64,000 nt of DNA from Pseudoduganella guangdongensis (GCF_009857475.1 NZ_WWCJ01000005.1:248001-312000); one strand, 5' to 3'. Shown: positions 26,459-35,050, counted from the first letter of the stretch. Notes: generated by a model not told the origin, from the letters alone. Numbers and translations: made by a program.

Positions 26459-26659
26459 TTATTTAGTACGCACCAACTTTTCGCAATGGGCATCTTGGTA
26501 CGGGCCGGCGATTTGCGTCCAGCCTTCGCCCAGCGGCGTTTGCGAGCAGGCTTTCTGGCCGTCGAGGCGGCTCTGGTACAGGTACCAGCGGGCGGGGGCG
26601 GCCAGTGCGGCGGCGGCGGCGCTGGCGGTCAGCAGGAGGAGGGCGAGGCGGCGTTTCAT
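26459..26659 (-). CDS. Small exported hypothetical protein
   Basis: The 66-residue product has an N-terminal signal or membrane segment (MKRRLALLLLTASAAAAALA). About 45 residues follow with two cysteines (KACSQ and AHCEK) that could form a disulfide. No family is recognised. Its start overlaps the stop of the sensor kinase by 4 bp, so it is the tail gene of that operon. Confidence 0.6.
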   Translation of the reverse strand: MKRRLALLLLTASAAAAALAAPARWYLYQSRLDGQKACSQTPLGEGWTQIAGPYQDAHCEKLVRTK

Positions 26660-28791
26660 CGGGGAGCGCTCATGGGTAAATGCAAGGTAAAGGTGCTGCC
26701 CTGGCCGGGCGTGCTGGCCACCTCGATATGGCCGGCCAGCACGCCGGTCACGATATTGTGGGTGATGTAGAGGCCAAGGCCGGACTGGCCGGCGCCCAGG
26801 CGGGTGGTGAAAAACGGGTCGAAGATGCGGCGCAGGTGTTCAGGGGCGATGCCGGCGCCATTGTCGGCCACGGTCAGCAGCACTTCGCTGCCTTCCGCGT
26901 GGGCGCCGAGGCTGACTTTGGCGCCGGCCGCCGGTTGCGCGCCGAAAGCATGCGTTATGCAGTTGTCGAGCAGGTGGCCCAGCGCTTGCGCCAGCGGGCC
27001 GGGGTAGCTGTCCAGTTGCAGGCCGGGCGCCACGTCCAGCGCCAGTTGCGGGCGCGGTTGCGGCAGGCTGGCCCATAGGGGCGTCAGCAATTCCTGCAAC
27101 AGCTGCGCCAGGTCGAAGCTGCGGCGCTGGACGTCCGTGGTATCGACGGCGATCTGTTTAAAGCTGGCCACCAGGCTGGCGGCGCGCTGCAGGTTGCGCT
27201 GCAGGATCGCGCCCGCCTCGCGCGCCTGCGCCAGGTAGGCCGCCAGTTCCGAACGGCGGATGCCGGCTGCCATCTGGCCCGCCAGGGCCGAAGTGTGGTC
27301 GGCAAAGGTGGACGCGGTGACCAGGCTGTTGCCGATCGGCGTGTTCAATTCATGCGCCACCCCGGCCACCAGCGAACCCAGCGCCGCCAGCTTGTCGCGC
27401 CGCACCAGCTCCTCCTGCGTCATGCTGAGGTTTTCCAGCGCCGACTGCAGCTCTTCGTTGGTCAGCTCGGCCTGTTCCATGGCGCGCGACAGGTCGGCGG
27501 TGCGCGCCGCCACCAGCTCCTCCAGGTGGGTGCGGTGACGCAGCAGCTCGGCCTCGCGCCGCGCCCGTTCAATGGCGATGCTGGCCAGGTGGCTGGCGAC
27601 GCCGATCAGGCGCTGCTCCTCTACATCAGGGTGGCGCACCGTGCGGTAATACATGGCGAAGGAGCCCAGCACCGTGTGCTCGTCCTGCATGATCGGCATG
27701 GACCAGCAAGCGCGCAGGCCGTGCGCCTGGACCAGGGCACGGTAGGGGGCCCACAGCGGATCGTGCTCGATGTCCGACACCACAACCGCCTCGCGCCGGT
27801 ACATGGCCGTGCCGCAGGAGCCGACGCCAGGCCCGATGCCCAAGCCTTCCAGGCTGGCGGCATACTCGGGCGGCAGGCTTGGGCAGCAGGTGCTGTGCAT
27901 ATGCTGGCCGTCCTCGTCCAGCAGCATCACGGAGCACAGCACGCCATCCGACTGCGACTCCACCAGCGCCACCAGGGCTTCCAGGGTGGCCTGCAGCGGC
28001 GCGCCGCGCGCCATCATCTCCAGCAGCTGCTCCTGGCCCAGGCGCAAGGCCTCTGCGCGCTGGGCGCCGGAGGCGTCCACCAGACGGATATGGAACAGGC
28101 GCCGCCCCGGACGTGCAATGCGCACGCCGCGCACCTCGCACTCGAGCATGCGCCCGCTGCTATGGGTGAAGTTGATGCGGTGGACGCGCAATTCGCCCGC
28201 ATGCACGCGTTCCATCATGGCGGCAAGTTCAGCTGGATCGCATAGGTCGGAGTACGGCATGGCCAGCAGCTCCAGCGCGCTGCGGCCCAGGAGCTGCTCG
28301 GCACGGTAATTCAGATCAACCGGGCGGCCGGAATCCATGTCCAGCAGCAGCACCGCATCCGGCGAAGCGGCGGCCATCGCGTGATAGTTGACTTCCAGGT
28401 CAAAGCCGCCGATGCGCGGGCCCTGGAGGGCCAGCAGCACGTGATCGACCACGCTGGTGGTGGTGAGCGGCAGGCCGAAATAGCCCACCGCGCCGGCGCG
28501 CGCGGCACGCTGTTGTTCATCCTGCGAAGGGCGGTGCGACATGACCAGGACGGGAATGCGGCGGCCCGCTTCCGCCAGCGCCAGTTGACCGGTCAGTTCC
28601 AATTCCGCGCTGCCGGCTTGCGCCGCATCCAGCAAGACCAGGGCGACCCCGCCGGCAGCCGCCACTTGTAAAGCGTGAGCACCGCTGGCGACCGACTCAA
28701 CCCGGTACTGGTGCCGTGCAAACGCCAGCTCCAGCCCTGCCACATCGAGGCTGGTACTGCTTGCGACCAGGATGGTGATGTTCTTCTCCAC
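26656..28791 (-). CDS. Sensor histidine kinase: pseudo-receiver, PAS, GAF, HisKA and HATPase
   Basis: The 711-residue soluble kinase begins with a receiver-like domain (about 5-120). It keeps an Asp near 55 (LVLLDAAQ) but lacks the usual N-terminal acidic pair (VASSTSLD), so it is probably degenerate. A PAS domain (about 135-250), a GAF domain (about 270-415), a coiled coil and HisKA (GVAHELNTPIGN) follow, then HATPase (ADNGAGIAPEH, GLGLYITHNIV). No cognate response regulator is adjacent. HxlR lies 12 nt upstream and a 66-aa gene overlaps the end. Confidence 0.85.
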   Translation of the reverse strand: MEKNITILVASSTSLDVAGLELAFARHQYRVESVASGAHALQVAAAGGVALVLLDAAQAGSAELELTGQLALAEAGRRIPVLVMSHRPSQDEQQRAARAGAVGYFGLPLTTTSVVDHVLLALQGPRIGGFDLEVNYHAMAAASPDAVLLLDMDSGRPVDLNYRAEQLLGRSALELLAMPYSDLCDPAELAAMMERVHAGELRVHRINFTHSSGRMLECEVRGVRIARPGRRLFHIRLVDASGAQRAEALRLGQEQLLEMMARGAPLQATLEALVALVESQSDGVLCSVMLLDEDGQHMHSTCCPSLPPEYAASLEGLGIGPGVGSCGTAMYRREAVVVSDIEHDPLWAPYRALVQAHGLRACWSMPIMQDEHTVLGSFAMYYRTVRHPDVEEQRLIGVASHLASIAIERARREAELLRHRTHLEELVAARTADLSRAMEQAELTNEELQSALENLSMTQEELVRRDKLAALGSLVAGVAHELNTPIGNSLVTASTFADHTSALAGQMAAGIRRSELAAYLAQAREAGAILQRNLQRAASLVASFKQIAVDTTDVQRRSFDLAQLLQELLTPLWASLPQPRPQLALDVAPGLQLDSYPGPLAQALGHLLDNCITHAFGAQPAAGAKVSLGAHAEGSEVLLTVADNGAGIAPEHLRRIFDPFFTTRLGAGQSGLGLYITHNIVTGVLAGHIEVASTPGQGSTFTLHLPMSAPR

Positions 28792-28803
28792 CCCGCCAGT
28801 GTA

Positions 28804-29193
28804 TTACACCTGCGGCGTGATGATGCGTGGCAAATTATCCTCAATCCAATCGACCAGCAGCTCCAGCCGCTGCGCCACCTCGCGCCCGAGGGGCGTCAAG
28901 GTGTACTCAACATGGGGCGGAATCACCGGCAGGGCAGTGCGCAGCACGAAACCATCGCCCTCCAGCGCCACCAGGGTTTGCGCCAGCATCTTCTCGCTCA
29001 CACCGCCGACCTCCTTGCGCAACTGGCTAAAACGGTGCATGCCGCCCAACAGCACCACCAGGACCAGCACGCCCCAGCGGCTGGTGACGTGGCTCAACAC
29101 GGCCCGCGACGGGCAGTCCGGCGCCAGTACATTGCCCGGTCGCGCAACGTGACGCGCCAGGGCAGCGCGCAGGGATTTTGAAGTTTTTTCCAT
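28804..29193 (-). CDS. HxlR-family transcriptional regulator
   Basis: The 129-residue MarR-like winged-helix regulator has the HxlR signature (CPSRAVLSHVTSRWGVLVLVVLL, about 27-49) with a conserved Cys27 before the first helix, and VEYTLTPLGREV in the wing. Related QorR/YodB-type regulators sense electrophiles or quinones through this cysteine. It is divergent from the quinone oxidoreductase gene, which is probably its target. Confidence 0.88.
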   Translation of the reverse strand: MEKTSKSLRAALARHVARPGNVLAPDCPSRAVLSHVTSRWGVLVLVVLLGGMHRFSQLRKEVGGVSEKMLAQTLVALEGDGFVLRTALPVIPPHVEYTLTPLGREVAQRLELLVDWIEDNLPRIITPQV

Positions 29194-29225
29194 ACTTACC
29201 GAAAAGTGCGTACTTACGAAAAGTT
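29194..29225. promoter_or_regulatory. Direct-repeat operator between hxlR and qorB
   Basis: ACTTACCGAAAAGT (29194-29207) is followed 4 nt later by ACTTACGAAAAGTT (29212-29225). Two near-identical sites in tandem immediately upstream of the HxlR start are a good candidate for HxlR binding and divergent control. Confidence 0.65.
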
Positions 29226-29275
29226 AGTGTTGATCCTATTATAGCCCCACATTGTTCTTAACCAAGGAGAGAAAC

Positions 29276-30127
29276 ATGATCGTCGTCACTGGCGCCTCGG
29301 GCGCATTGGGCCAACTGGTAGTGCAAGGCTTGCTGGAGAAAGTACCTGCGGGGCAGGTCATCGCCGCCGTACGTGACCCGGCGAAAGTAGCCCATCTCGC
29401 CGCGCGCGGCGTGCAGGTAAGGCAAGCCGACTACAACGACCCGACCAGCCTGAATGCCGCCCTGGCCGGTGCGGAAAAGGTGCTGCTGATATCGTCCGAC
29501 GCCGTCGGCCAGCGCCTGCCGCAGCACCTGAACGTGGTCGCCGCCGCCCGCCGCGCCGGCGCAAGCCTGCTGGCCTACACCAGCATTTTGCACGCCGACC
29601 GCTCGCCGCTGGCAATGGCACAAGAACACGTCGCGACCGAAACCGCCATCGGCGACAGCGGGCTGGCGCACGCCTTCCTGCGCAACGGCTGGTACCTGGA
29701 GAATTTCGACAGCCGCATCAGCGGCGCCGCAGAGCGCGGCGAAGTGCTGGGCAGCGCAGGCGAAGGGCGCATTGCCGCAGCCGCCCGCGCCGACTACGCC
29801 GCCGCAGCGGTCGCAGTGTTGCTGGCCGACGCCCCGCAGCAGGTTTACGAACTGGCCGGCAGCAGCGCCTTCACGCTGGCGCAACTGGCAAGCGAAGTCG
29901 CGCGCCAAAGCGGACGCCCGGTCAGCTACCGCAACGTCGCGCAGGCTGAATATGCCGGCGCGCTGGCCGCCGTGGGCGTACCCGCACCCTGGCCGGAACT
30001 GCTGGCCGATTCCGACGCAGGCACCGCACTGGGCGGCTTGTTCGATGACGGGAAAGCGCTGGAGCGTTTGATTGGCCGCCCGACGCGCAGTTTGGCGCAG
30101 GCAGTTGCAATGGTCTTGGCGCGCTAG
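29276..30127 (+). CDS. qorB: NAD(P)H-quinone oxidoreductase, QorB/NmrA-like SDR
   Basis: The product is 283 residues from ATG 29276, after AAGGAG; an in-frame upstream start has no support. The N-terminal Rossmann motif is VVTGASGALGQLV. The LISSDAVGQRLPQH and YTSILHAD segments match the NmrA-like QorB (YtfG) quinone reductases. It is divergent from an HxlR regulator, the usual QorR-QorB pairing, which supports a role in quinone detoxification. Confidence 0.85.
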   Translation: MIVVTGASGALGQLVVQGLLEKVPAGQVIAAVRDPAKVAHLAARGVQVRQADYNDPTSLNAALAGAEKVLLISSDAVGQRLPQHLNVVAAARRAGASLLAYTSILHADRSPLAMAQEHVATETAIGDSGLAHAFLRNGWYLENFDSRISGAAERGEVLGSAGEGRIAAAARADYAAAAVAVLLADAPQQVYELAGSSAFTLAQLASEVARQSGRPVSYRNVAQAEYAGALAAVGVPAPWPELLADSDAGTALGGLFDDGKALERLIGRPTRSLAQAVAMVLAR

Positions 30128-30137
30128 GCCAGAAATG

Positions 30138-30196
30138 AAAAAAGCCCATCAGCCTGAACGCGCTCTAGAACGCGCTCAATGAAGATGAGCTTTTTT
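30138..30196. terminator. Terminator of tRNA-Leu copies 2 and 1
   Basis: On the minus strand AGCTCATC pairs with GATGGGCT around an inner GC-rich hairpin and ends in six T. The same module, with a few changes, follows tRNA-Leu copy 4 at 32078-32136. Flanking A and T runs allow use from both sides, so it also ends qorB. Confidence 0.75.
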
Positions 30197-30206
30197 GCGG
30201 AATTTT

Positions 30207-30291
30207 TGGTGCCCACGGAGGGACTCGAACCCCCACACCTCGCGGCACATGGACCTGAACCATGCGCGTCTACCAATTCCGCCACGTGGGC
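30207..30291 (-). tRNA. tRNA-Leu (anticodon CAG), copy 1
   Basis: The 85-nt gene includes an encoded CCA. Acceptor GCCCACG/CGTGGGC, anticodon loop TTCAGGT (CAG), a long variable arm and a GGTTCGAGTCC T-arm are present. It is identical to the other three copies and is downstream of copy 2 by 34 nt. Confidence 0.97.
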
Positions 30292-30325
30292 ACTGGTGCT
30301 GCAATTTGTCTCAGAAGGTAGCGTT

Positions 30326-30410
30326 TGGTGCCCACGGAGGGACTCGAACCCCCACACCTCGCGGCACATGGACCTGAACCATGCGCGTCTACCAATTCCG
30401 CCACGTGGGC
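30326..30410 (-). tRNA. tRNA-Leu (anticodon CAG), copy 2
   Basis: This 85-nt gene is identical to copy 1. It has its own strong promoter at 30461-30489 and probably gives a dicistronic transcript with copy 1. Confidence 0.97.
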
Positions 30411-30460
30411 GCTAACTTCTTCAACTCTCTGCTGCGGTGTTGTCTGCAACAGAGGCACGC

Positions 30461-30489
30461 ATATTAATGGCCGCAACCCGATCGGTCAA
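30461..30489 (-). promoter_or_regulatory. Promoter of tRNA-Leu copies 2 and 1
   Basis: On the minus strand TTGACC, a 17-nt spacer and TAATAT form a near-consensus sigma-70 promoter. A GC-rich discriminator (GCGTGCCTC) follows, typical of stringently controlled stable-RNA promoters. The last 14 bases before and at the -10 are shared with the copy 3 promoter. Confidence 0.8.
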
Positions 30490-30520
30490 GGGGAAAATTG
30501 ATTATTCGCAATTCGGAACA

Positions 30521-30689
30521 AATTCGGGGTCAGGTCTGACAATCGGACACCAACGCATTACCTTTGATTTTTCTCAAGGTGCGCTTAAAGATGGGGTGGG
30601 GGAATTTCAATGCAGGAAATCTGCGAAGGGCTTTGATCAATCGCAAAGAATCGGGTTGAGTGTCCGATTGTCAGACCTGACCCCGAATT
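30521..30689. repeat. REP-like palindromic element, family B, copy 1 (169 bp)
   Basis: Terminal inverted repeats of about 30 bp (AATTCGGGGTCAGGTCTGAC and complement) enclose a 110-bp centre that contains CTTTGAT motifs also seen in family A. It sits between the promoter of tRNA-Leu copy 2 and the terminator of copy 3, apparently an insertion into the tRNA array. A compact copy is at 59383-59461. Confidence 0.8.
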
Positions 30690-30697
30690 TAGAAAAC

Positions 30698-30726
30698 AAA
30701 AAAGCCGCTTTTCAGCGGCTTTTTTG
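30698..30726 (-). terminator. Terminator of tRNA-Leu copy 3
   Basis: AAGCCGCT (30702-30709) pairs with AGCGGCTT (30714-30721), with A and T runs on both sides. It ends 10 nt before the 3' end of tRNA-Leu copy 3. Confidence 0.85.
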
Positions 30727-30735
30727 CGGAATTTT

Positions 30736-30820
30736 TGGTGCCCACGGAGGGACTCGAACCCCCACACCTCGCGGCACATGGACCTGAACCATGCGCGTCT
30801 ACCAATTCCGCCACGTGGGC
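30736..30820 (-). tRNA. tRNA-Leu (anticodon CAG), copy 3
   Basis: This 85-nt gene is identical to copies 1, 2 and 4. It has its own promoter and terminator. Confidence 0.97.
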
Positions 30821-30852
30821 ATTTTGTCGCGTTGTTCTGCAACGAGGCACGC

Positions 30853-30881
30853 ATATTAATGGCCGCCGCGCCTTCGGTCAA
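30853..30881 (-). promoter_or_regulatory. Promoter of tRNA-Leu copy 3
   Basis: On the minus strand TTGACC, a 17-nt spacer and TAATAT match the copy 2 promoter in both hexamers, followed by the same GCGTGCCTC discriminator. Confidence 0.8.
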
Positions 30882-30886
30882 GACAT

Positions 30887-31957
30887 TTATGAAAGTTTGT
30901 TCCTTCGACCACGCTGGCGGGCGGTCAGCAGGATCAGGCCGGCGCCCAGCATAGCCCAGCCGGAGGGTTCGGGGATGGGCGTGACGTCCCAGCCGATGGT
31001 GTCCATGGCCAGCACGTCGTTGCCGGTGATGTGCAGGGTTTCTCCCATGCCGGCGGTGGGGTCCATCAGGCCGATGAATAAATCGTCCTTCCAGTGGCTG
31101 GCCTGGCGCCCGTCGCCAAAGAAGGCGCCGGTGCTGAACTCGGGGCCGACCGTGGTGCCGTCGAGCGAGAAGTATTTGCGGCGGGCGTCGGCGGTCCAGT
31201 CGATCACGCCTTGGGCGGCGCTTTGGCTGGAGTAGCGGAACAGGTCGAGCGCAGAAACGAAGGTGAATTCGTCGGCTTCGAACGGGCCGTTCTGCGGCGG
31301 GGCGTTGTAGTCGAGGATGTCGACGCCGCTGATGAAACCCAGCACGTGGCCGATTTCGTGCGCGGCGACGCCGACAAAGTCGAAGGCGTTCGGGTTGGTG
31401 CCGTTGCTGGCGTCGAAGTCGAAGGCGAAATCGCTGTTGAACTGGATGAAGCCGTCGCACGGGCCTATGCAGCCGCTCAGCGTCTGCGGCGCGACCGCCA
31501 GGCCAATGGCTTTGGCCTGGGCGTTGGCAATGTACATGGCTTGGTTGTTGTCGCCGCCGTTGTTGTCGAGGTAGGGCGTGGCGCTGCCGGCGCCATGCGG
31601 GCTGTCGGCGGTGCGGTTGATCAGCATGCCGAAGCTGGGGCCGCCGGGCAGGTGGGCGACGGCGGAGGCGTCGGCGGCGGAGGTGGCGTCGGCTGCCAGG
31701 GCAGTGCGGACCGAGGCGTAGGTGTGGAAGTCGGAGGCGGCGGCCGCTTGGCCGAGGATGCCGCCGCCCAGCGGGTTGAAGCCGACCGTCAAGTTGATCG
31801 TCACGTTGTCGTTCAGTAGGCTGGCCCAGCGCGCGGCGGCGTCCTGGAATCCTTGCTGGGCCTGCAGCGAGGTGCCGGGCGTGAAGGTGAAGTTGAAGAC
31901 CGGGGCGGCCGAGGCGCTGCCGGCCAGTAAACATAGACCGATGAGCAATGTTTTCAT
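30887..31957 (-). CDS. PEP-CTERM-anchored zinc metalloprotease (NF038122-type)
   Basis: The product is 356 residues from ATG 31957, preceded by GAGGAGAG; the longer open frame upstream lacks a ribosome-binding site. A signal peptide (about 1-18, ending ASA) leads a metzincin-like protease domain with zinc motif HEIGHVLGF near residue 196. Two cysteines lie in CIGPCDG. The C-terminus is PIPEPSGWAML, a membrane helix and RQRGRR, a complete PEP-CTERM signal. It is probably a surface-retained protease. It lies between tRNA-Leu copies 3 and 4. Confidence 0.88.
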   Translation of the reverse strand: MKTLLIGLCLLAGSASAAPVFNFTFTPGTSLQAQQGFQDAAARWASLLNDNVTINLTVGFNPLGGGILGQAAAASDFHTYASVRTALAADATSAADASAVAHLPGGPSFGMLINRTADSPHGAGSATPYLDNNGGDNNQAMYIANAQAKAIGLAVAPQTLSGCIGPCDGFIQFNSDFAFDFDASNGTNPNAFDFVGVAAHEIGHVLGFISGVDILDYNAPPQNGPFEADEFTFVSALDLFRYSSQSAAQGVIDWTADARRKYFSLDGTTVGPEFSTGAFFGDGRQASHWKDDLFIGLMDPTAGMGETLHITGNDVLAMDTIGWDVTPIPEPSGWAMLGAGLILLTARQRGRRNKLS

Positions 31958-31991
31958 GGCACTCTCCTCAAACAGTTGGGTAAGAGGGCTG

Positions 31992-32009
31992 CCGCAAGAA
32001 GCGTGCGCT
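31992..32009 (-). promoter_or_regulatory. Candidate sigma-54 promoter of the PEP-CTERM protease
   Basis: On the minus strand GCGCACGCTTCTTGCGG matches the -24/-12 pattern GGCACG-N4-TTGC with one change in the -24 GG. It lies about 35 nt before the start codon. The change in the invariant GG makes this a weaker call than the one at 9009. Confidence 0.4.
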
Positions 32010-32077
32010 GATGAGTGTTTGCGGATGCGGTAAGGCGGGCTGCGCCTGGTGGCGTCAAGGAATCCGACGCGGAAATG

Positions 32078-32136
32078 AAAAAAGCCCACCAGCCTGAACG
32101 CGCTTTGGATCGCGCTCAGTACTGATGAGCTTTTTT
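32078..32136. terminator. Terminator of tRNA-Leu copy 4 (duplicate module)
   Basis: Same architecture and about 85% the same bases as 30138-30196, including the flanking GGAATTTTTGG that leads into the tRNA 3' end. It shows that terminator and tRNA were duplicated together. Confidence 0.75.
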
Positions 32137-32146
32137 ACGGAATTTT

Positions 32147-32231
32147 TGGTGCCCACGGAGGGACTCGAACCCCCACACCTCGCGGCACATGGACCTGAAC
32201 CATGCGCGTCTACCAATTCCGCCACGTGGGC
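32147..32231 (-). tRNA. tRNA-Leu (anticodon CAG), copy 4
   Basis: This 85-nt gene is identical to copies 1-3. It is separated from them by the PEP-CTERM protease gene. Confidence 0.97.
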
Positions 32232-32338
32232 ATTAGCAACATCTGCTATCATACTGCTTTGGTGAGTTTTGCGCCAGATGAACTTTCATTCCACGCTGCA
32301 CATCAACTCGCCATTCCCGCATCGCTGCGAGAGCCAGA

Positions 32339-32366
32339 ATTATAGAGGAAACTCTGCCGAAGTCAA
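32339..32366 (-). promoter_or_regulatory. Promoter reading toward tRNA-Leu copy 4
   Basis: On the minus strand TTGACT, a 16-nt spacer and TATAAT lie about 107 nt before the tRNA. Unlike the copy 2 and 3 promoters this would give a longer leader. A nearer TATGAT at about 32248-32253 is an alternative -10. Confidence 0.6.
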
Positions 32367-32441
32367 AGGGTCTGCGAAAGATTTTTGTACGCGGCCCTTC
32401 CTGTTACACTAACAACCAATAAAAAGATTACTGAAAACCTT

Positions 32442-35015
32442 TTGAACTCCACTCATATCATTCCTAGCCGCGAAGAAATTCTCGGCATCTTCCGCAGCGC
32501 CAAAGCGCCGCTCGACCTGCGCACGCTGGCGCTGTCGCTCAAAGTCAAAGCTGAATCCCACGCCGTGCTGACGCGCCGCCTGAACGCCATGGAGCGCGAC
32601 GGCCAGATCCGTTCCGATACCGGCGGCTTCTACGTGCTGGCCGACCATTCGGAATTCATCGCCGGCCGCGTCTCCAGCCACCGCGATGGCTATGGTTTCC
32701 TGATCCCGGATGAGCCGGGCGAAGACCTGTTCCTGGCCGAGCGTGAAATGCAGAAGGTGCTGCACGGCGATAAGGTGCTGGGGCGTGTGGTCGGTTATGA
32801 CCGCCGTGGCCGCCCGGAAGGCACCATTGTCGAGGTGGTGCAGCGTGGCACGACCCATATCATTGGCCGCCTGCTGAAGGAAAACGGGGCGTGGGTGGTG
32901 GCGCCGGAAGACAAGCGCATCAGCCAGGACATCCTGGTGCAGGGCGCCGTGGGCAAGGCCAAGTCGGGCCAGATCGTGAGCGTCGAGCTGACTGAGCAGC
33001 CGGGCCGCTTCAAGCAGCCGTCGGGCAAGATCGTGGAAGTGCTGGGCGATATGGATGACCCTGGCATGGAGATCGAGATCGCCGTGCGCAAGTTCGGCGT
33101 GCCGCATATTTTCTCGGATGCCGCGCTGAAGCAGGCTTCCAAGCTGCCGGACGTTGTCAAGGAATCCGACTGGGGCGAGCGCGTCGACCTGCGCGATGTG
33201 CCGCTGGTGACCATCGACGGCGAAGATGCGCGCGACTTTGACGACGCCGTCTATTGCGAGCCGGTGAAGATCGGCCGCAGCAACGCCTTCCGCCTGATCG
33301 TGGCGATTGCCGACGTGTCGCACTACGTGAAGCCGAACGACGGCCTGGATGGCGATGCCATCGAGCGCAGCACTTCGGTCTACTTCCCGCGCCGGGTGAT
33401 CCCGATGCTGCCGGAGAAGCTGTCCAACGGCCTGTGCTCGCTGAACCCGCGCGTCGACCGTCTGACCCTGGTGTGCGATGCTGTGATCACCGCGCAGGGC
33501 GAGGTGAAGGCTTACCAGTTCTATCCGGCCGTGATCCACTCGGCTGCGCGCCTGACCTACACCGAGGTGGCGGCGATCCTGGGCAACACCAAGGGCCCGG
33601 AGGCGGCGCGCCGCGCGGAAATCGTGCCGCATCTGCAAAACCTGTACGACGTGTACCACGCGCTGCAGAAGTCGCGCCAGGAACGCGGTGCGATCGATTT
33701 CGAAACCACCGAGACCTATATCGTCTGCAACCCGTCCGGCAAAATCGAGAAGATCATCCCGCGCACCCGCAACGATGCGCACAAGCTGATCGAGGAGTGC
33801 ATGCTGGCGGCGAACGTGTGCGCGGCGGACCTGCTGCTGCGCCACAAGCACCCTGGCACCTACCGTATCCACGCCAGCCCGACCAAGGAAAAGCTCACCC
33901 AGGTGCGCGATTTCCTGAAGCAGCTCGGCCTGTCGCTCGGCGGCGGCGACACGCCGGTGGCGCGCGACTATGCCGACTTGATGAAGAAGATCAAGGAGCG
34001 TCCGGACGCGCAGCTGCTGCAAACCATGTTGCTGCGCTCCATGCAGCAGGCGGTCTACAGCCCTGACAATATCGGCCACTTCGGCTTGGCGTATGAGGCG
34101 TATGCCCACTTCACCAGCCCGATCCGCCGTTATCCGGACTTGCTGACCCACCGCGCCATCAAGGCGATTTTGGCGGGCAAGAAGTACGAGCCGAAGGTGG
34201 CCGACCAGTCGGTGCTGAACACCACCATCTCGAACGCGCAACGGCGCCAGGCCCTGAAGGACAAGCAGGAAGGCAAGGAGAAGAAAGCCAAGGGCGATCC
34301 GAGCATCTGGGACGCGCTGGGCGTGCACTGCTCGGCCAACGAGCGCCGCGCCGACGAGGCGTCGCGCGATGTGGAAGCCTGGCTGAAGTGCTACTTCATG
34401 CAGGATAAGCTGGGCGAAGAGTTCAGCGGCATCATCACCGGCGTGACCAACTTCGGCATCTTCGTGCAGCTGGACCAGCTGTTCGTGGAAGGCCTGGTAC
34501 ACATCACCGACCTGGGCGCCGATTACTACGAGTACGACGAGGCGCGCCATGAACTGCGCGGTGAGCGCACCGGCAAGCGTTTCCAGCTGACCGGCCGCGT
34601 CAATGTGCAGGTGGTGCGGGTGGACCTGGAGTCGCGCAAGATCGACCTGCGCCTGGCCGACAGCGAGATTTCTACGCTGCCGCCGCAGGGCAAGAAGCCG
34701 TCCCGCAAGGGCGGCGGCCTGGTTGGCTCCCTCGGCGATTTCGACAGCTTCGACGACGAGGACAATAATCCAGGCGTGGCGCGCAAGCGCAAGGCGGCCC
34801 GCGCCGCGGCGCCGTCGATCAGCGCGCGCGAAGAGGCGCCGACCCGTGCCACGGGCCGCGCCGACTCGAAGCGCGGGGCGGCACCGAAGCGTGGCGCGGC
34901 GCCTGCGCCATCCGCCCCGGCGGCGCGCCCATCGGCCAAGCCGAAGGCGAAAGCCAACCCCAAGACCAGCGCCAAGCGCGTGACCAAGGCTGCCAAGCCT
35001 AAGAAGAAACGATAA
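32442..35015 (+). CDS. rnr: Ribonuclease R
   Basis: RNase R is a processive 3'-5' exoribonuclease that degrades structured RNA. The proposed TTG start at 32442 gives 857 residues beginning [14 protein letters not shown], the usual short N-terminus in this group. A TTG at 32385 is in frame but probably lies upstream of the promoter. Domains in order: winged HTH (about 8-70), cold-shock OB folds, RNB catalytic domain ([11 protein letters not shown] near 265 with the metal-binding Asp cluster), S1 domain (about 660-745) and a Lys/Arg/Ala/Pro-rich tail of about 110 residues. rlmB follows, the usual rnr-rlmB pair. Confidence 0.95.
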   Translation: MNSTHIIPSREEILGIFRSAKAPLDLRTLALSLKVKAESHAVLTRRLNAMERDGQIRSDTGGFYVLADHSEFIAGRVSSHRDGYGFLIPDEPGEDLFLAEREMQKVLHGDKVLGRVVGYDRRGRPEGTIVEVVQRGTTHIIGRLLKENGAWVVAPEDKRISQDILVQGAVGKAKSGQIVSVELTEQPGRFKQPSGKIVEVLGDMDDPGMEIEIAVRKFGVPHIFSDAALKQASKLPDVVKESDWGERVDLRDVPLVTIDGEDARDFDDAVYCEPVKIGRSNAFRLIVAIADVSHYVKPNDGLDGDAIERSTSVYFPRRVIPMLPEKLSNGLCSLNPRVDRLTLVCDAVITAQGEVKAYQFYPAVIHSAARLTYTEVAAILGNTKGPEAARRAEIVPHLQNLYDVYHALQKSRQERGAIDFETTETYIVCNPSGKIEKIIPRTRNDAHKLIEECMLAANVCAADLLLRHKHPGTYRIHASPTKEKLTQVRDFLKQLGLSLGGGDTPVARDYADLMKKIKERPDAQLLQTMLLRSMQQAVYSPDNIGHFGLAYEAYAHFTSPIRRYPDLLTHRAIKAILAGKKYEPKVADQSVLNTTISNAQRRQALKDKQEGKEKKAKGDPSIWDALGVHCSANERRADEASRDVEAWLKCYFMQDKLGEEFSGIITGVTNFGIFVQLDQLFVEGLVHITDLGADYYEYDEARHELRGERTGKRFQLTGRVNVQVVRVDLESRKIDLRLADSEISTLPPQGKKPSRKGGGLVGSLGDFDSFDDEDNNPGVARKRKAARAAAPSISAREEAPTRATGRADSKRGAAPKRGAAPAPSAPAARPSAKPKAKANPKTSAKRVTKAAKPKKKR

Positions 35016-35022
35016 GCACCCC

Positions 35023-35050
35023 GTCCGGCGCTTCGGCGCCGGACTTATTT
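35023..35050 (+). terminator. Hairpin between rnr and rlmB
   Basis: A 9-bp GC stem (35023-35031 with 35036-35044) with a TTCG tetraloop is followed by TTATTTT. It lies 18 nt before the rlmB start, so it may attenuate rather than stop transcription into rlmB. Confidence 0.75.

Noticed and set aside
30207..32231. Repeated near-identical blocks that could suggest a CRISPR array
   Set aside because: The repeats are complete tRNA-Leu genes with conserved cloverleaf folding; spacers are unequal and no cas genes are present.
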